Shown: positions 18,478 through 28,367, counted from the first letter of the stretch. The stretch: DNA of 64,000 nt from Crocinitomicaceae bacterium (GCA_023262855.1 JALQYQ010000030.1:1-64000), one strand, 5' to 3'. Translations and numbers: made by a program. The notes: generated by a model from the sequence alone, not told the origin.

Positions 18478-20580
18478 ATGAAAAGATTTCTATTAGTTCT
18501 TGTTTGTCTGATTGGTTTAAATGCCTATTCACAATCAAAAAAGGTTTGGATTTACAACGCGGATAATTTTTATGCGCAAGAAGATTACTATAATGCATTG
18601 ACCTATTACAAAAAGGCTTTGAACGATTCTGTTGGAATGGGTTCAATGGTTTTGCCTTATGAAATTGAGGTAACAAATCAAAAATTACCTAAAAAAGGCA
18701 TTGAAGTGGATAGTAATCAACTCGTTTCATTAGAAGATTACGTCGATCACCAAATCGCGATGTGTTATCAAAAAACGTATGATTACAATCATGCAGCAGA
18801 TTATTTTGCGAAAACAAGTAAAAAAGGATCATATCCTAATGACCAATTTTACTATGCCAATGCATTGATGAACATCAAAAATTATGATCAGGCAATTAGT
18901 GAATTTGAAACGTACATTAAATCTGAAAAATATGCAGACTCTTTATTACGCACAGCTCAATTGAATATTACGGGTTGTTATTACGCCTTGAATGGAGACA
19001 ATGTAAAGCCGGAGGTGCAAATTCAATTGGCTGATTCAACGGTCTTTAACAAAGGAACTTCTTCGTTTGCGGTAAATTATTTTGGGAATGAAAATCGTGT
19101 CATGTTCACATCAGCAAGAGCTGGCGGTGTAATTTTGGAACCAGAACAAGAATCAGCTTTTTTGTGCGACATCTATTGGACAGAACGTAATGAAGCTGGA
19201 AATTGGGGTAAAGCAACAAATTTTGGACGACCACTTAATTCAGCGCAACATGATGCAGCAGCAACAATCAACAATCAAAATGTGATTTTTTACACCCGCT
19301 GGAGTGATGACAATCGTAAAGACCAAAGCATCTATTTGGGTCGTATGGTGGATTTTAAATTCTATGAAGCATATAAATTGGATGCAAAAGTGAATGTTCC
19401 AGGATACAAAAGCATGCAACCGTTTGTTTCAATGGATGGACAAACCTTGTATTTTTCGAGTAATCGACCTGGTGGACAAGGAGGATTTGATATCTGGAAG
19501 ATTGAAATTGATCCATTAGGAAATCTTGTAGGTGATGCCATTAATTTGGGATATCCTGTAAATTCAGATTTAGATGAGGTAACTCCATTCTTTCATGAAG
19601 CTTCATCAACCTTGTTTTTCAGTTCAAATGGACATAACTCAATCGGAGGTCTGGATGTATACAAAAGCTTCTATGACAAAGATGCTGAGACCTTTAATAC
19701 TCCAGCTAATTTAGGTCTTCCAATCAACTCGAGTAAAGACGATGCCTACTTAATTTGGGATACGAAATTGATGAAAGGATTTTTGTCGAGTGATCGTGAA
19801 CCATGTGAAACGGGACATTGTTATGATATTTATGAAGTGACCAATGAACCGATTCGCATTGTTTTAAGCGGATACTCCTATGATGCCTCAACGAATGAAA
19901 TTTTGCCAAATGCAAACCTAACATTCAAAGATGTTGACGGTGAATTTGCTCCTTTTGGGATTCAATCGGATGCGAATGGGTATTATGAAAAAGAACTAAC
20001 GCATGGCTGGGAATTATTCATTAAAGCTCAAAAAGAAAAGTACTTTGCAGATGCTGCGAATATTAATACAAAGACAATCACTGAATCGACAGCATTGACG
20101 CAAGACTTTTATTTGAATCCAATTCCACAGGATGAAATTGAAATTGAAGGAATTGAATACGATTTCGATTCTGACAAATTGCGTCCAATTTCGATGCAAC
20201 GTTTGGATAAAATCTACGAATTCTTGGTCTTGAATAATAACCTAGTCGTTGAGATTAATTCGCATACGGATTGTCGTGGTGTTGATATTTATAATCTCGA
20301 TTTATCGCAAAGACGTGCGAAATCGTGTGTTGACTATTTGGTTTCTAAAGGAATTGCACGTGAGCGTTTGATCCCAAAAGGATATGGAGAAACACAACCA
20401 AACTTTATGGCAGGAGCAGATAAGAAACCTATTTTAAACGAAAAAGGAGATCGAATTTTATTGACGGAAGATTATATAAACAAACAAAAAACGAAGGAAC
20501 GAAAAGAAGAATTGCATCAACGTAATCGCCGAACTTCGTTTAAAGTTGTTGGTGAAAAATATGAAGTAATTTCGAATTAA
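18478..20580 (+). CDS. PorE-like protein: TPR, beta-propeller, carboxypeptidase-regulatory and OmpA peptidoglycan-binding domains (copy 2)
   Basis: A 700-aa exported protein with the domain order of P. gingivalis PorE, a T9SS component that binds peptidoglycan. Residues 1-18 are a signal peptide (NAYS/Q). Residues ~20-180 are TPR-like. Residues ~180-450 are propeller blades (FVSMDGQTLYFSSNRPGGQG). Residues ~455-535 are a carboxypeptidase-regulatory-like domain. Residues ~553-700 are OmpA-like: EIEGIEYDFDSDKLRP, NSHTDCRG, and LDLSQRRAKSCVDYL with the Asp/Arg that bind diaminopimelate. The start at 18478 gives a clean signal peptide that aligns with the copy 1 paralogue. In-frame ATGs at 18466 and 18451 are possible but extend into the previous gene. 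It is the last gene of the operon and probably anchors its products to the cell wall. Confidence 0.88.
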   Translation: MKRFLLVLVCLIGLNAYSQSKKVWIYNADNFYAQEDYYNALTYYKKALNDSVGMGSMVLPYEIEVTNQKLPKKGIEVDSNQLVSLEDYVDHQIAMCYQKTYDYNHAADYFAKTSKKGSYPNDQFYYANALMNIKNYDQAISEFETYIKSEKYADSLLRTAQLNITGCYYALNGDNVKPEVQIQLADSTVFNKGTSSFAVNYFGNENRVMFTSARAGGVILEPEQESAFLCDIYWTERNEAGNWGKATNFGRPLNSAQHDAAATINNQNVIFYTRWSDDNRKDQSIYLGRMVDFKFYEAYKLDAKVNVPGYKSMQPFVSMDGQTLYFSSNRPGGQGGFDIWKIEIDPLGNLVGDAINLGYPVNSDLDEVTPFFHEASSTLFFSSNGHNSIGGLDVYKSFYDKDAETFNTPANLGLPINSSKDDAYLIWDTKLMKGFLSSDREPCETGHCYDIYEVTNEPIRIVLSGYSYDASTNEILPNANLTFKDVDGEFAPFGIQSDANGYYEKELTHGWELFIKAQKEKYFADAANINTKTITESTALTQDFYLNPIPQDEIEIEGIEYDFDSDKLRPISMQRLDKIYEFLVLNNNLVVEINSHTDCRGVDIYNLDLSQRRAKSCVDYLVSKGIARERLIPKGYGETQPNFMAGADKKPILNEKGDRILLTEDYINKQKTKERKEELHQRNRRTSFKVVGEKYEVISN

Positions 20581-20584
20581 TAGT

Positions 20585-20806
20585 TTACGATTCTTTGTTG
20601 GATTTGCTCAAGTAATAAATGTTGATCAATACGATTGCTGCATTGGTAATGATAATTGGTGCTTGACCTAAAAGAATACCGTATACGATAAAAAATACAC
20701 ATCCAATCGTATTGACGATGCGCAGGAATAGCATTTTTCGCATGAGAAATGAGAGAAGTACAACGCCCGAAGCGATGTAGCCGATGTAGTCAGTGTATTG
20801 TTCCAT
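20585..20806 (-). CDS. Small YgjV-like inner-membrane protein
   Basis: A 73-aa protein made almost entirely of three hydrophobic segments: roughly residues 7-22 (IGYIASGVVLLSFL), 28-46 (LRIVNTIGCVFFIVYGIL) and 49-66 (PIIITNAAIVLINIYYL). The pattern GYIAS...LSFLM.....LR.VN.IGC..F..YG resembles short YgjV/SemiSWEET-like proteins common in Bacteroidota, often mis-annotated in databases. Function is unknown. It is convergent with the PorE-like gene, 4 bases apart. It lies downstream of aspS, but a strong terminator between them (20824-20851) means it probably has its own promoter, although I see no clear element. Confidence 0.7.
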   Translation of the reverse strand: MEQYTDYIGYIASGVVLLSFLMRKMLFLRIVNTIGCVFFIVYGILLGQAPIIITNAAIVLINIYYLSKSNKES

Positions 20807-20823
20807 ATAAAAAATTGTTAGGT

Positions 20824-20851
20824 AAAAAAAGGGGACTTAAAAAGTCCCCTT
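20824..20851 (-). terminator. Rho-independent terminator of aspS
   Basis: A perfect 10-bp stem (20829-20838 with 20842-20851, AAGGGGACTT/AAGTCCCCTT) with a 3-base loop. On the - strand it is followed by a run of T bases. It lies about 22 bases after the aspS stop. Confidence 0.9.
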
Positions 20852-20872
20852 GAAAATTATAATCGTGTGGTC

Positions 20873-22621
20873 TTATCCGTTTAATTTAATTCCCAATTCT
20901 TTCAATTGGTCTGCGTGCAATGGCGATGGCGCATCAATCATTGTATCACGTCCACTATTGTTTTTAGGGAAAGCGATGTAATCACGAATCGATTCAGAAC
21001 CACCCATCGTAGCAACTAAGCGATCCAAACCAAATGCTAATCCACCGTGTGGAGGCGCTCCGTATTCAAATGCACTCATCAAGAATCCAAATTGTGCTTG
21101 TGCTTCTTCTTTTGTGAATCCTAATAAATCAAACATGCGTGATTGTAAATCTCTATCGTGAATACGAATAGATCCACCACCAAGTTCAACACCATTCATT
21201 GCTAAATCGTAAGCATTTGCGCGAACTTTTCCTGGATCTGTTTGAATCAAGTGCATGTCTTCTGGTTTCGGAGAAGTAAATGGGTGATGCATTGCATGGT
21301 AACGTCCGCTTTCTTCATCCCACTCTAACAATGGGAAATCCATTACCCATAAAGGTTTGAAAACATTTGGATTGCGTAATCCAAGTTCGTTACCCATGTG
21401 TAAACGCAATTCGTTCATTTGTTTGCGTACTTTGTCCAAATCACCGCTTAACACAAGAATTAAATCTCCTGGTTTCGCATTCGCTTTTTGTGCCCAAGCA
21501 GCTAAATCTTCTTGCGAATAGAATTTATCAACAGAAGATTTGAATGTTCCATCTGCATTGCAACGAACGTAAACCAATCCTTTCGCTCCAATTTGAGGGC
21601 GTTTTACCCACTCAGTAAGCTCATCAATTTGTTTACGAGTGTATTCAACGCAATCTTCTGCATTGATCGCAATAACTGCTTCAGCGCTATCGAAAATGGC
21701 AAATCCTTTTCCTTGTGCAACATCATTCAAATCAACGAATTCCATTCCGAAACGGATATCTGGTTTATCTGAGCCATAACGAGCCATTGCTTCAGCATAA
21801 TCCATGCGTGGGAACGGCTCTGTAAATTCAACGCCACGAACAGTTTTAAAAAGGTGTTTAATCAATCCTTCAAACGTATTCAAAATGTCATCCTGTTCAA
21901 CAAACGCCATTTCACAGTCGATTTGTGTAAACTCAGGTTGACGGTCAGCACGTAAGTCTTCGTCACGGAAACATTTAACAATTTGGTAGTAACGATCGAA
22001 ACCAGAAACCATCAACAATTGTTTAAACGTTTGCGGTGATTGAGGCAAAGCATAAAATTGTCCTTCGTTCATGCGACTTGGAACCACGAAATCTCTTGCT
22101 CCCTCAGGAGTGGATTTAATTAAAACAGGCGTTTCAACATCCAAGAAATCTTGAGAATTCAAGTAAATTCTCGTTTCTAAAGCTACCTGATTGCGCAAAC
22201 GTAGTTTTTGTTGAACTGGGTTTCTTCTTAAATCCAAGTAACGGTATTGCATGCGCAACTCATCACCACCATCTGTTTCATCTTCAATCGTGAATGGAGG
22301 TAATTTAGCAGCATTCAACAATTTCAATTCACTCACAACGATTTCAACTTCACCTGTTGGAATGTTCTTGTTTTTACTCGAGCGTTCGATGACTGTTCCA
22401 GTAGCTTGAATCACAAATTCACGACCCAATTTATTGGCTTGTGCTCCCAATTCAGCATTGTCTTCCATATTGAAAGCTAATTGAGTGATTCCATAACGGT
22501 CACGTAAATCGACGAAAGTCATTCCTCCTAAATCGCGTGAACGTTGCACCCATCCAGCTAACGTTACTGTTTTTCCAACATCTGAAATGCGTAATTCTCC
22601 GCACGTGTGTGATCTATACAT
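20873..22621 (-). CDS. aspS: Aspartyl-tRNA synthetase
   Basis: A 582-aa class II synthetase that charges tRNA-Asp. The N-terminal OB-fold anticodon domain is at about 1-110 ([20 protein letters not shown]). Motif 2 lies in the [18 protein letters not shown] segment, the bacterial GAD insertion at about 280-415, and motif 3 near the C-terminus ([15 protein letters not shown]). Length and the GAD insert mark the bacterial type rather than the shorter archaeal/eukaryotic type. The ATG at 22619-22621 gives the expected start [11 protein letters not shown]. It follows ileS on the same strand with a 62-base gap that shows no terminator, so read-through from ileS is possible. Its own terminator lies immediately downstream. 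Confidence 0.97.
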   Translation of the reverse strand: MYRSHTCGELRISDVGKTVTLAGWVQRSRDLGGMTFVDLRDRYGITQLAFNMEDNAELGAQANKLGREFVIQATGTVIERSSKNKNIPTGEVEIVVSELKLLNAAKLPPFTIEDETDGGDELRMQYRYLDLRRNPVQQKLRLRNQVALETRIYLNSQDFLDVETPVLIKSTPEGARDFVVPSRMNEGQFYALPQSPQTFKQLLMVSGFDRYYQIVKCFRDEDLRADRQPEFTQIDCEMAFVEQDDILNTFEGLIKHLFKTVRGVEFTEPFPRMDYAEAMARYGSDKPDIRFGMEFVDLNDVAQGKGFAIFDSAEAVIAINAEDCVEYTRKQIDELTEWVKRPQIGAKGLVYVRCNADGTFKSSVDKFYSQEDLAAWAQKANAKPGDLILVLSGDLDKVRKQMNELRLHMGNELGLRNPNVFKPLWVMDFPLLEWDEESGRYHAMHHPFTSPKPEDMHLIQTDPGKVRANAYDLAMNGVELGGGSIRIHDRDLQSRMFDLLGFTKEEAQAQFGFLMSAFEYGAPPHGGLAFGLDRLVATMGGSESIRDYIAFPKNNSGRDTMIDAPSPLHADQLKELGIKLNG

Positions 22622-22683
22622 ATGTTAAGTTTATTCTTATTAATTAAAAGTCAATGCTCCATTTTCCATGTTCGATATTCAAA

Positions 22684-25600
22684 TTAAGCTTTACTCAAAC
22701 CAATTTTTGCATCACCTTCCATTTCTAAATCAGTCGTTAATGCATCTGCTCCAAGTGTTTCAAAAGAAATTTCATTCGCCAATACTTCATTGCAAACGTA
22801 TTCTTTGTTATCGCGAATCGCTTGTTGAACCAATTCATTGGTATCCACTTTCAATAGAATTCGATCGGTAACTTCTAAGCCTGAGTCTTTTCTCAAGTTT
22901 TGAACACGATTAATCAATTCTCTGGCAATTCCTTCTGCTTTTAACGTTTCAGAAATGGTAATATCCAATGCAACAGTCAATGTGCCTTCAGTAGCGACAA
23001 GCCAACCTGGAATATCTTGTGCTGCAATTTCGAAGTCACTTAATTCCAATTCAATGTGCTCACCTTCGACATCACCTTTCCAACCATTGTTTTTTTCAAT
23101 TTCAGCAATTTGATCGTTTGTAAGTTGAGCCACCATTGATGCAATAGCCTTCATTTGTTTCCCATATTTTGGACCAATTGTTTTGAAGTTCGGTTTGATG
23201 CTTTTCACCAACATGCCATTGCCTTCTTCCATCAATTCCAATTCTTTCACGTTTACTTCAGATAGAATCAATTCTTTGACATGTAAGATGTTGTCAGCAA
23301 ATGTCTTATTCAATACTGGAACCATGATTTTTTGCAATGGTTGACGCACACGGATTTTCTCTTTCTTACGTAAAGCAAGAACAAGTGAAGAAGTGCGTTG
23401 CGCAATGTCCATTTGTGCTTCTAATGCTTCGTTGATGAAACTTTGGTCAACAACAGGGAAATCTGCCAAGTGAACAGAATTTACAGCATAACGTTTTGAA
23501 ACTGAATTCAAATCGGAGAATAATTGATCCATGAAGAATGGTGCAATTGGCGATCCCAAAAGTGCAACTGTTTCCAAACAGGTATATAACGTTTGATAAG
23601 CTGATGTTTTATCGGTTGCGTCATCACTTTTCCAGAAGCGACGACGACACAAACGCACGTACCAATTCGACAATTGATCGCTCACAAAATCTTGGATTAA
23701 ACGTCCAGCTTTTGTTGGTTCGTAATCGTTGTATGCTGCATCAACTTCTTGAATCAATGAATGTAACTTTGATAAAATCCAACGATCTATTTCTGGACGC
23801 TCGTTCAAAGCAATTTCCTTCGCTGAATAATCGAAGCCATCAATATTGGCATACAAAGCGAAGAAAGAATATGTATTGTAAAGCGTTCCAAAGAATTTAC
23901 GTTGTACTTCAGTAACACCATCTAAATCAAATTTCAAGTTGTCCCATGGCTGTGCATTGGTAATCATGTACCAGCGTGTAGCATCTGCTCCATAGGTTTC
24001 AAGTGTCGAGAAAGGATCAATTGCATTACCAAGGCGTTTCGACATTTTTTGACCGTTTTTGTCCAAAACAAGCCCATTCGAAACTACGTTTTTATACGCT
24101 ACAGAATCAAAAACCATTGTTGCAATCGCATGCAAGGTATAGAACCATCCACGTGTTTGGTCAACTCCTTCAGCAATAAAATCACCTGGATAACCCGTTT
24201 GATTATCGATTAAATCTTTATTTTCAAATGGATAATGCCATTGTGCATAAGGCATAGCACCTGAATCAAACCAAACATCAATCAAATCAGCTTCACGTTT
24301 CATTGGTTTTCCAGAAGGCGAAACCAAGGTAATTTGATCTACATAATTTTTGTGTAAATCAACTAATGAATAATTCTCTTTCGACATATCACCAACTTGG
24401 TAATTTGCCAGAGGATTTTCGCTCATAAAACCAGCTTGAACCGCTTTTTCGCTTTCCGCTTTTAGTTGCTCAACGGATGAAATACAAATGCGCTCATCAC
24501 CATCTTCACTTGTCCAAATTGGAATTGGAATACCCCAATAACGTGAACGTGAAAGGTTCCAATCGTTTGCATTTTCCAACCATTTTCCAAAACGTCCTGA
24601 ACCTGTTGATTCTGGTTTCCAGTTAATGGTGTTGTTCAAGTCGATCATGCGATCTTTCACTTCGGTCACACGAATGAACCATGAATCCAATGGATAATAC
24701 AACACTGGTTTATCGGTTCTCCAACAATGTGGATAACTGTGAACATATTTTTCAACCTTAAAGGCTTTGTTTTCTGTTTTCAACTGAATAGCAAGTTGAA
24801 CATCTGCTGAACGATCTGGCGCTTCATCTGCTGAATAGTATTCATTTTTCACATACATTCCAGCATATTCGCCCATTTCTGGTCTGAATTTCCCTTGTAA
24901 ATCCACTAATGGAACCAAGTTTCCTTTGTCGTCTTTCACCAACATTCCAGGTATGCCTGCATCTGCTGCCACTCGAGCATCATCCGCACCAAATGTAGGA
25001 GCGATGTGTACGATTCCTGTTCCATCTTCGGTAGTAACAAAATCTCCGCCAATCACACGGAATGCTTGTTCAGGCGATTCAGCTGGAAGGGTAAATGGCA
25101 ACAATTGTTCGTAGTTGATACCGATCAAGTCAGCACCTTTGCATTCGCTTGTGACGAAGTAAGGAACAACTTTATCACCTGCAGTATAACTTTTTAAATC
25201 CTCAGCTGATTCAACCGCTTTGAATCCTTTGCTAAATTGATAACCTACTAAATTCTTAGCAAGAATTACGTTGATTGGCTCGAATGTATATTGGTTGAAT
25301 GATTGAACTAAAACGTATTCGATTTTTGGACCAACACACAAGGCAGTATTCGATGGCAATGTCCAAGGAGTTGTTGTCCAAGCTAGAAAGTGAACTGTTC
25401 CATTCACATCAAATGGCAATTTCTGACCCTCTTTTACTTTGAATTGTGCAACAACTGTCGTATCCGTTACATCGCGATAACATCCTGGTTGATTCAATTC
25501 GTGAGATGACAAACCTGTTCCGGCAGCAGGAGAATACGGTTGAATCGTGTAACCTTTGTACATCAAATTTTTGGCGTACAATTGTCCCAACAACCACCAA

Positions 25601-26082
25601 ACTGATTCCATGTATTTTGAATCATAGGTGATGTATGGATTTTCCATATCCACCCAATAACCCATCTTCAAGGTTAAGTCATTCCAAATATCCGTGTAAC
25701 GCATGACAGCTTCTTTACACGCTTTGTTGTAATCTTCAACGCTGATTTTTGTTCCAATATCTTCTTTGGTAATTCCCAATTCCTTTTCAACACCAAGTTC
25801 AACTGGTAGACCGTGTGTGTCCCAACCAGCTTTGCGTTTTACTTGGAATCCTTTGAGAGTTTTGTAACGACAAAAAATATCCTTGATTGAACGCGCCATA
25901 ACGTGGTGAATTCCAGGTAAACCATTTGCAGATGGTGGACCTTCAAAGAAAATGTAAGGTGTTTTTCCTTCACGCGTTGCAATCGATTGTTCGAAGACAT
26001 TATCTGCTTGCCACTTTTCCAACACCGTTTTCGCCACATTTGGCAAATTCAATCCTTTGTATACCGGATAGTTATTTGTCAT
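22684..26082 (-). CDS. ileS: Isoleucyl-tRNA synthetase, IleRS2-like, with GIHH signature motif
   Basis: A 1132-aa class I synthetase that charges tRNA-Ile, with a large editing domain and a C-terminal anticodon-binding region. I place the start at MTNNYPVYKGLN (ATG at 26080-26082). The frame stays open upstream into the neighbouring gene, but that extension is not IleRS-like. The usual HIGH motif is replaced: PSANGLPGIHHVMAR gives Gly-Ile-His-His at residues ~57-60 (bases 25903-25914). The KMSKS loop reads KMSKR (GQKMSKRLGN, residue ~675), typical of the eukaryote-like IleRS2 group. Length exceeds common IleRS1 (~930 aa). The family is certain. Reduced mupirocin sensitivity is suggested by the type and motif, not shown. 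The only copy in this window. Confidence 0.95.
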   Translation of the reverse strand: MTNNYPVYKGLNLPNVAKTVLEKWQADNVFEQSIATREGKTPYIFFEGPPSANGLPGIHHVMARSIKDIFCRYKTLKGFQVKRKAGWDTHGLPVELGVEKELGITKEDIGTKISVEDYNKACKEAVMRYTDIWNDLTLKMGYWVDMENPYITYDSKYMESVWWLLGQLYAKNLMYKGYTIQPYSPAAGTGLSSHELNQPGCYRDVTDTTVVAQFKVKEGQKLPFDVNGTVHFLAWTTTPWTLPSNTALCVGPKIEYVLVQSFNQYTFEPINVILAKNLVGYQFSKGFKAVESAEDLKSYTAGDKVVPYFVTSECKGADLIGINYEQLLPFTLPAESPEQAFRVIGGDFVTTEDGTGIVHIAPTFGADDARVAADAGIPGMLVKDDKGNLVPLVDLQGKFRPEMGEYAGMYVKNEYYSADEAPDRSADVQLAIQLKTENKAFKVEKYVHSYPHCWRTDKPVLYYPLDSWFIRVTEVKDRMIDLNNTINWKPESTGSGRFGKWLENANDWNLSRSRYWGIPIPIWTSEDGDERICISSVEQLKAESEKAVQAGFMSENPLANYQVGDMSKENYSLVDLHKNYVDQITLVSPSGKPMKREADLIDVWFDSGAMPYAQWHYPFENKDLIDNQTGYPGDFIAEGVDQTRGWFYTLHAIATMVFDSVAYKNVVSNGLVLDKNGQKMSKRLGNAIDPFSTLETYGADATRWYMITNAQPWDNLKFDLDGVTEVQRKFFGTLYNTYSFFALYANIDGFDYSAKEIALNERPEIDRWILSKLHSLIQEVDAAYNDYEPTKAGRLIQDFVSDQLSNWYVRLCRRRFWKSDDATDKTSAYQTLYTCLETVALLGSPIAPFFMDQLFSDLNSVSKRYAVNSVHLADFPVVDQSFINEALEAQMDIAQRTSSLVLALRKKEKIRVRQPLQKIMVPVLNKTFADNILHVKELILSEVNVKELELMEEGNGMLVKSIKPNFKTIGPKYGKQMKAIASMVAQLTNDQIAEIEKNNGWKGDVEGEHIELELSDFEIAAQDIPGWLVATEGTLTVALDITISETLKAEGIARELINRVQNLRKDSGLEVTDRILLKVDTNELVQQAIRDNKEYVCNEVLANEISFETLGADALTTDLEMEGDAKIGLSKA

Positions 26083-26194
26083 GATTCCTTGATAAAATGA
26101 ATGCGCGAAGATAGTAAAAATAGATTTATCGCGCCCTTTAAAAAGGAGGAAAGAAGTCAGAAAAAACCAAGAAAAAGTTAAAAAGTACTCAGAT

Positions 26195-27343
26195 TTATTC
26201 GTCGTAATCGAAACGTTTCTTTTTATACGGGAAAATATCGGCGAGTTCACCCGAATAATAGAACTCAAATGCAACTGAACCGAAGGTGTAATCTGTTCCT
26301 TTAATGTCATATGTTGCACCACCTACAGCAGGATTTTTCTTTGGTTTCGAACGTTGATAACCGAGGTTAAAAAGCGATGCTAAAATTTCTGGACGATCGT
26401 CAATTGGGTAACCGGCACGTTCCCACTGCATTTTCATTTGTTTCAAGAAAATCGCGGCGTACAAGTAGGAATAATAATGGTTTTTGAATTGAACCAAGCG
26501 ACTCAAACGCAAATTTAGGGTATCATTTCCACCATTTTTAAAATTTTGGGTGGAATCGTAATCCAACAAATGCGCATATTTACTTCCAAGGTAATACACA
26601 CATGTTGAGTCTTTTAGGTAGCGTTCAATATTGATTGCCGTATTTTCTTTGATTCCCGTAACCCCATACGAAAGATTGTTTTCTAAGGCCAATACTTTCA
26701 TAGGACCAATGTAGCGTTTGTAGGATTCACGACTCGAATTAAACAAACGAATTTGTTCTCCCACCAAGCAAGCAACAATAAGACGCGGTTCAACGCCGGT
26801 AACTTTTGCAACTGAATCGATGTAATATTTATCTTTTGCCACAGCGATTTTGAAATCTTTCCATTCGGAAATGTTCATCCATTCAAAAACACTAAGACCA
26901 GTTGTTTTGGATTTTTTTCTCAGTTTTTCATACATTTTATCAACTGCAGCTTGGTATTTTCGGTTGTTCATCAAGCGTAAATCAACCGCATCGAGCATTT
27001 GAAGGGCTAATTTTTCATCTCTATTTTTTGTGTAAACTGAAAGAATGTGTTGTGCATTTTGTGGATAGAAATCATTCAAAACAATAATGCGATTGATTAC
27101 CTCATAACGGTGTTTAATCATTGAAACACTATCAACTTTGAATGATTGATTGTATTTGTCATGCATTTCTTGAAAATGACGGTTGTTTGCATCAATTTGT
27201 CCACTTTCATTTGTCCAACCGTATTTCATTGCAAAATAGGTCAAAGTCAACAAGGCGCCATAGGCTGCAAATGAATATAATCCAACAAAATAGGGGATTC
27301 TAATCCATTTGCTTTTAAAAAGTTTACGCATACTCTTTCTCAA
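26195..27343 (-). CDS. Membrane-anchored lytic-transglycosylase-like protein of unknown function
   Basis: A 382-aa protein with a basic N-terminus, one membrane segment at ~17-38 (YFVGLYSFAAYGALLTLTYF) and a large, probably periplasmic domain. Residues ~190-345 have a loose transglycosylase-like layout. PRLIVACLVGEQIR places a Glu where the catalytic acid would be, then comes LSYGVTGIKENTAINIERYL. YLYAAIFLKQMKMQWERAG and ASLFNLGY follow and mimic the usual AAYNAG-type helix. I do not recognise a named family, and the assignment rests on motif spacing only. It is upstream of ileS on the same strand with a 112-base gap. A second in-frame ATG at 27329-27331 is an alternative start. Confidence 0.6.
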   Translation of the reverse strand: MRKSMRKLFKSKWIRIPYFVGLYSFAAYGALLTLTYFAMKYGWTNESGQIDANNRHFQEMHDKYNQSFKVDSVSMIKHRYEVINRIIVLNDFYPQNAQHILSVYTKNRDEKLALQMLDAVDLRLMNNRKYQAAVDKMYEKLRKKSKTTGLSVFEWMNISEWKDFKIAVAKDKYYIDSVAKVTGVEPRLIVACLVGEQIRLFNSSRESYKRYIGPMKVLALENNLSYGVTGIKENTAINIERYLKDSTCVYYLGSKYAHLLDYDSTQNFKNGGNDTLNLRLSRLVQFKNHYYSYLYAAIFLKQMKMQWERAGYPIDDRPEILASLFNLGYQRSKPKKNPAVGGATYDIKGTDYTFGSVAFEFYYSGELADIFPYKKKRFDYDE

Positions 27344-27471
27344 ATCGTTTTAACGTACACGACTTGAACGATGAACATCATAAAAGGTTGCAATTTTGAA
27401 TTTTTCGAAACTTTTAACATTTCAAGTAAACGAAAACCCATTTTGTTACGTTGAACCGCAAAACTAAATTT

Positions 27472-28341
27472 ATGATTAAGCATTTTAAGGTAGTAGCACT
27501 GATTTTTAGCTGTTGGGGTAATTTACATGCTCAGGATACGATCGCAAAAGTTCGTATTTCGGAATTTCACCTTCAGCTCGGTACAAATTATCAACCGATG
27601 GAAAATTCTTCCCTTGAGGATTTTCAAAGGTTGGCTCCCAATTCCACTCTATTACAGAGTGATTTTACAGGTTTCAACATGGGAGAAAATTATATGTTCT
27701 ATCGTCCTTCCAATTTTGGTTCGGCAAGTTATAACTCTCTTCAATTGGGCCTTACTTTTAAAAACGCACCAAGTTTATTGTGGCGAATTGGAATTAGTCA
27801 TGGTTCATCCGGCGACCTATCATATTGGGCAAATCGTTCAATCACAGCACCCTACGATACGTTAACATCTTCTCAGACGGGCCAACAATATTTTACCGAT
27901 TCGACATATTCGGAAAATTATTTCATGCGCTATTCGTCGCAGCAATTGCGTTTAGAGTCTTCTGTTATTTTTAGGACGAATCCAGCTAAACGATGGTCAT
28001 TGTATGCAGGTGCTGGACTTTCATTCGGATTGTCATACAAGGCTGAAACGTATATAAATTACTTTGCTAACAGTTCAATCTCAGGATTAACTTCAGAGTA
28101 TTCATGTTCACAAAACTATCAAAGCAAGACAGAACATTTCAAAAACAAAATGACCACTAGCACATCGTTATTTGTTCCAATGGGTGTAGATTTTAGAATT
28201 GGTAAAAACAGAGAGTTTTGGAAAAGACTGCACCTATATTACGAAATGAAACCTTCAGTAACTATCACTTCAATTCCTGAATTGAATACATTTACTAGAG
28301 TGAACATGATCAATACCCTTGGTTTAAAAATTGCATTTTAA
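27472..28341 (+). CDS. Exported outer-membrane beta-barrel-like protein, unknown function
   Basis: A 289-aa protein beginning MIKHFKVVALIFSCWGNLHAQ, a signal peptide cleaved near residue 21. The remainder has alternating polar/aromatic strands with little helix (SLQLGLTFKNAPSLLWRIGI, WSLYAGAGLSFGLSYKAE, LHLYYEMKPSVTITS) and a C-terminal strand ending NTLGLKIAF, typical of outer-membrane barrels. I chose the ATG at 27472 because the alternative upstream TTG at 27451 adds residues in front of the signal sequence. The 128-base gap to the divergent gene at 26195-27343 shows no clear promoter. No specific family is recognised. Confidence 0.7.
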   Translation: MIKHFKVVALIFSCWGNLHAQDTIAKVRISEFHLQLGTNYQPMENSSLEDFQRLAPNSTLLQSDFTGFNMGENYMFYRPSNFGSASYNSLQLGLTFKNAPSLLWRIGISHGSSGDLSYWANRSITAPYDTLTSSQTGQQYFTDSTYSENYFMRYSSQQLRLESSVIFRTNPAKRWSLYAGAGLSFGLSYKAETYINYFANSSISGLTSEYSCSQNYQSKTEHFKNKMTTSTSLFVPMGVDFRIGKNREFWKRLHLYYEMKPSVTITSIPELNTFTRVNMINTLGLKIAF

Positions 28342-28367
28342 ACTATAAAAAATAATGAAAATTCAAG

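Larger units (their letters stand above)
9345..20580 (+). repeat. Diverged cassette duplication, copy 2 (complete)
   Basis: Giant A, barrel A, giant B, barrel B and PorE-like genes on one strand with gaps of 3, 12, 2 and 11 bases. Every gene has its closest visible relative at the same place in the cassette at 1-7676. This copy keeps the OmpA domain in its last gene and has its own promoter candidate at 9287. Confidence 0.85.

Noticed and set aside
23538-23915. A 125-codon open frame on the + strand inside ileS
   Set aside because: An antisense shadow. The ileS frame through here is conserved synthetase sequence.
26083-26322. An 80-residue upstream extension of ileS in the same frame
   Set aside because: It runs into the neighbouring gene, is not similar to any IleRS N-terminus, and the ATG at 26080-26082 gives the standard MTNNYPVYKGLN start.
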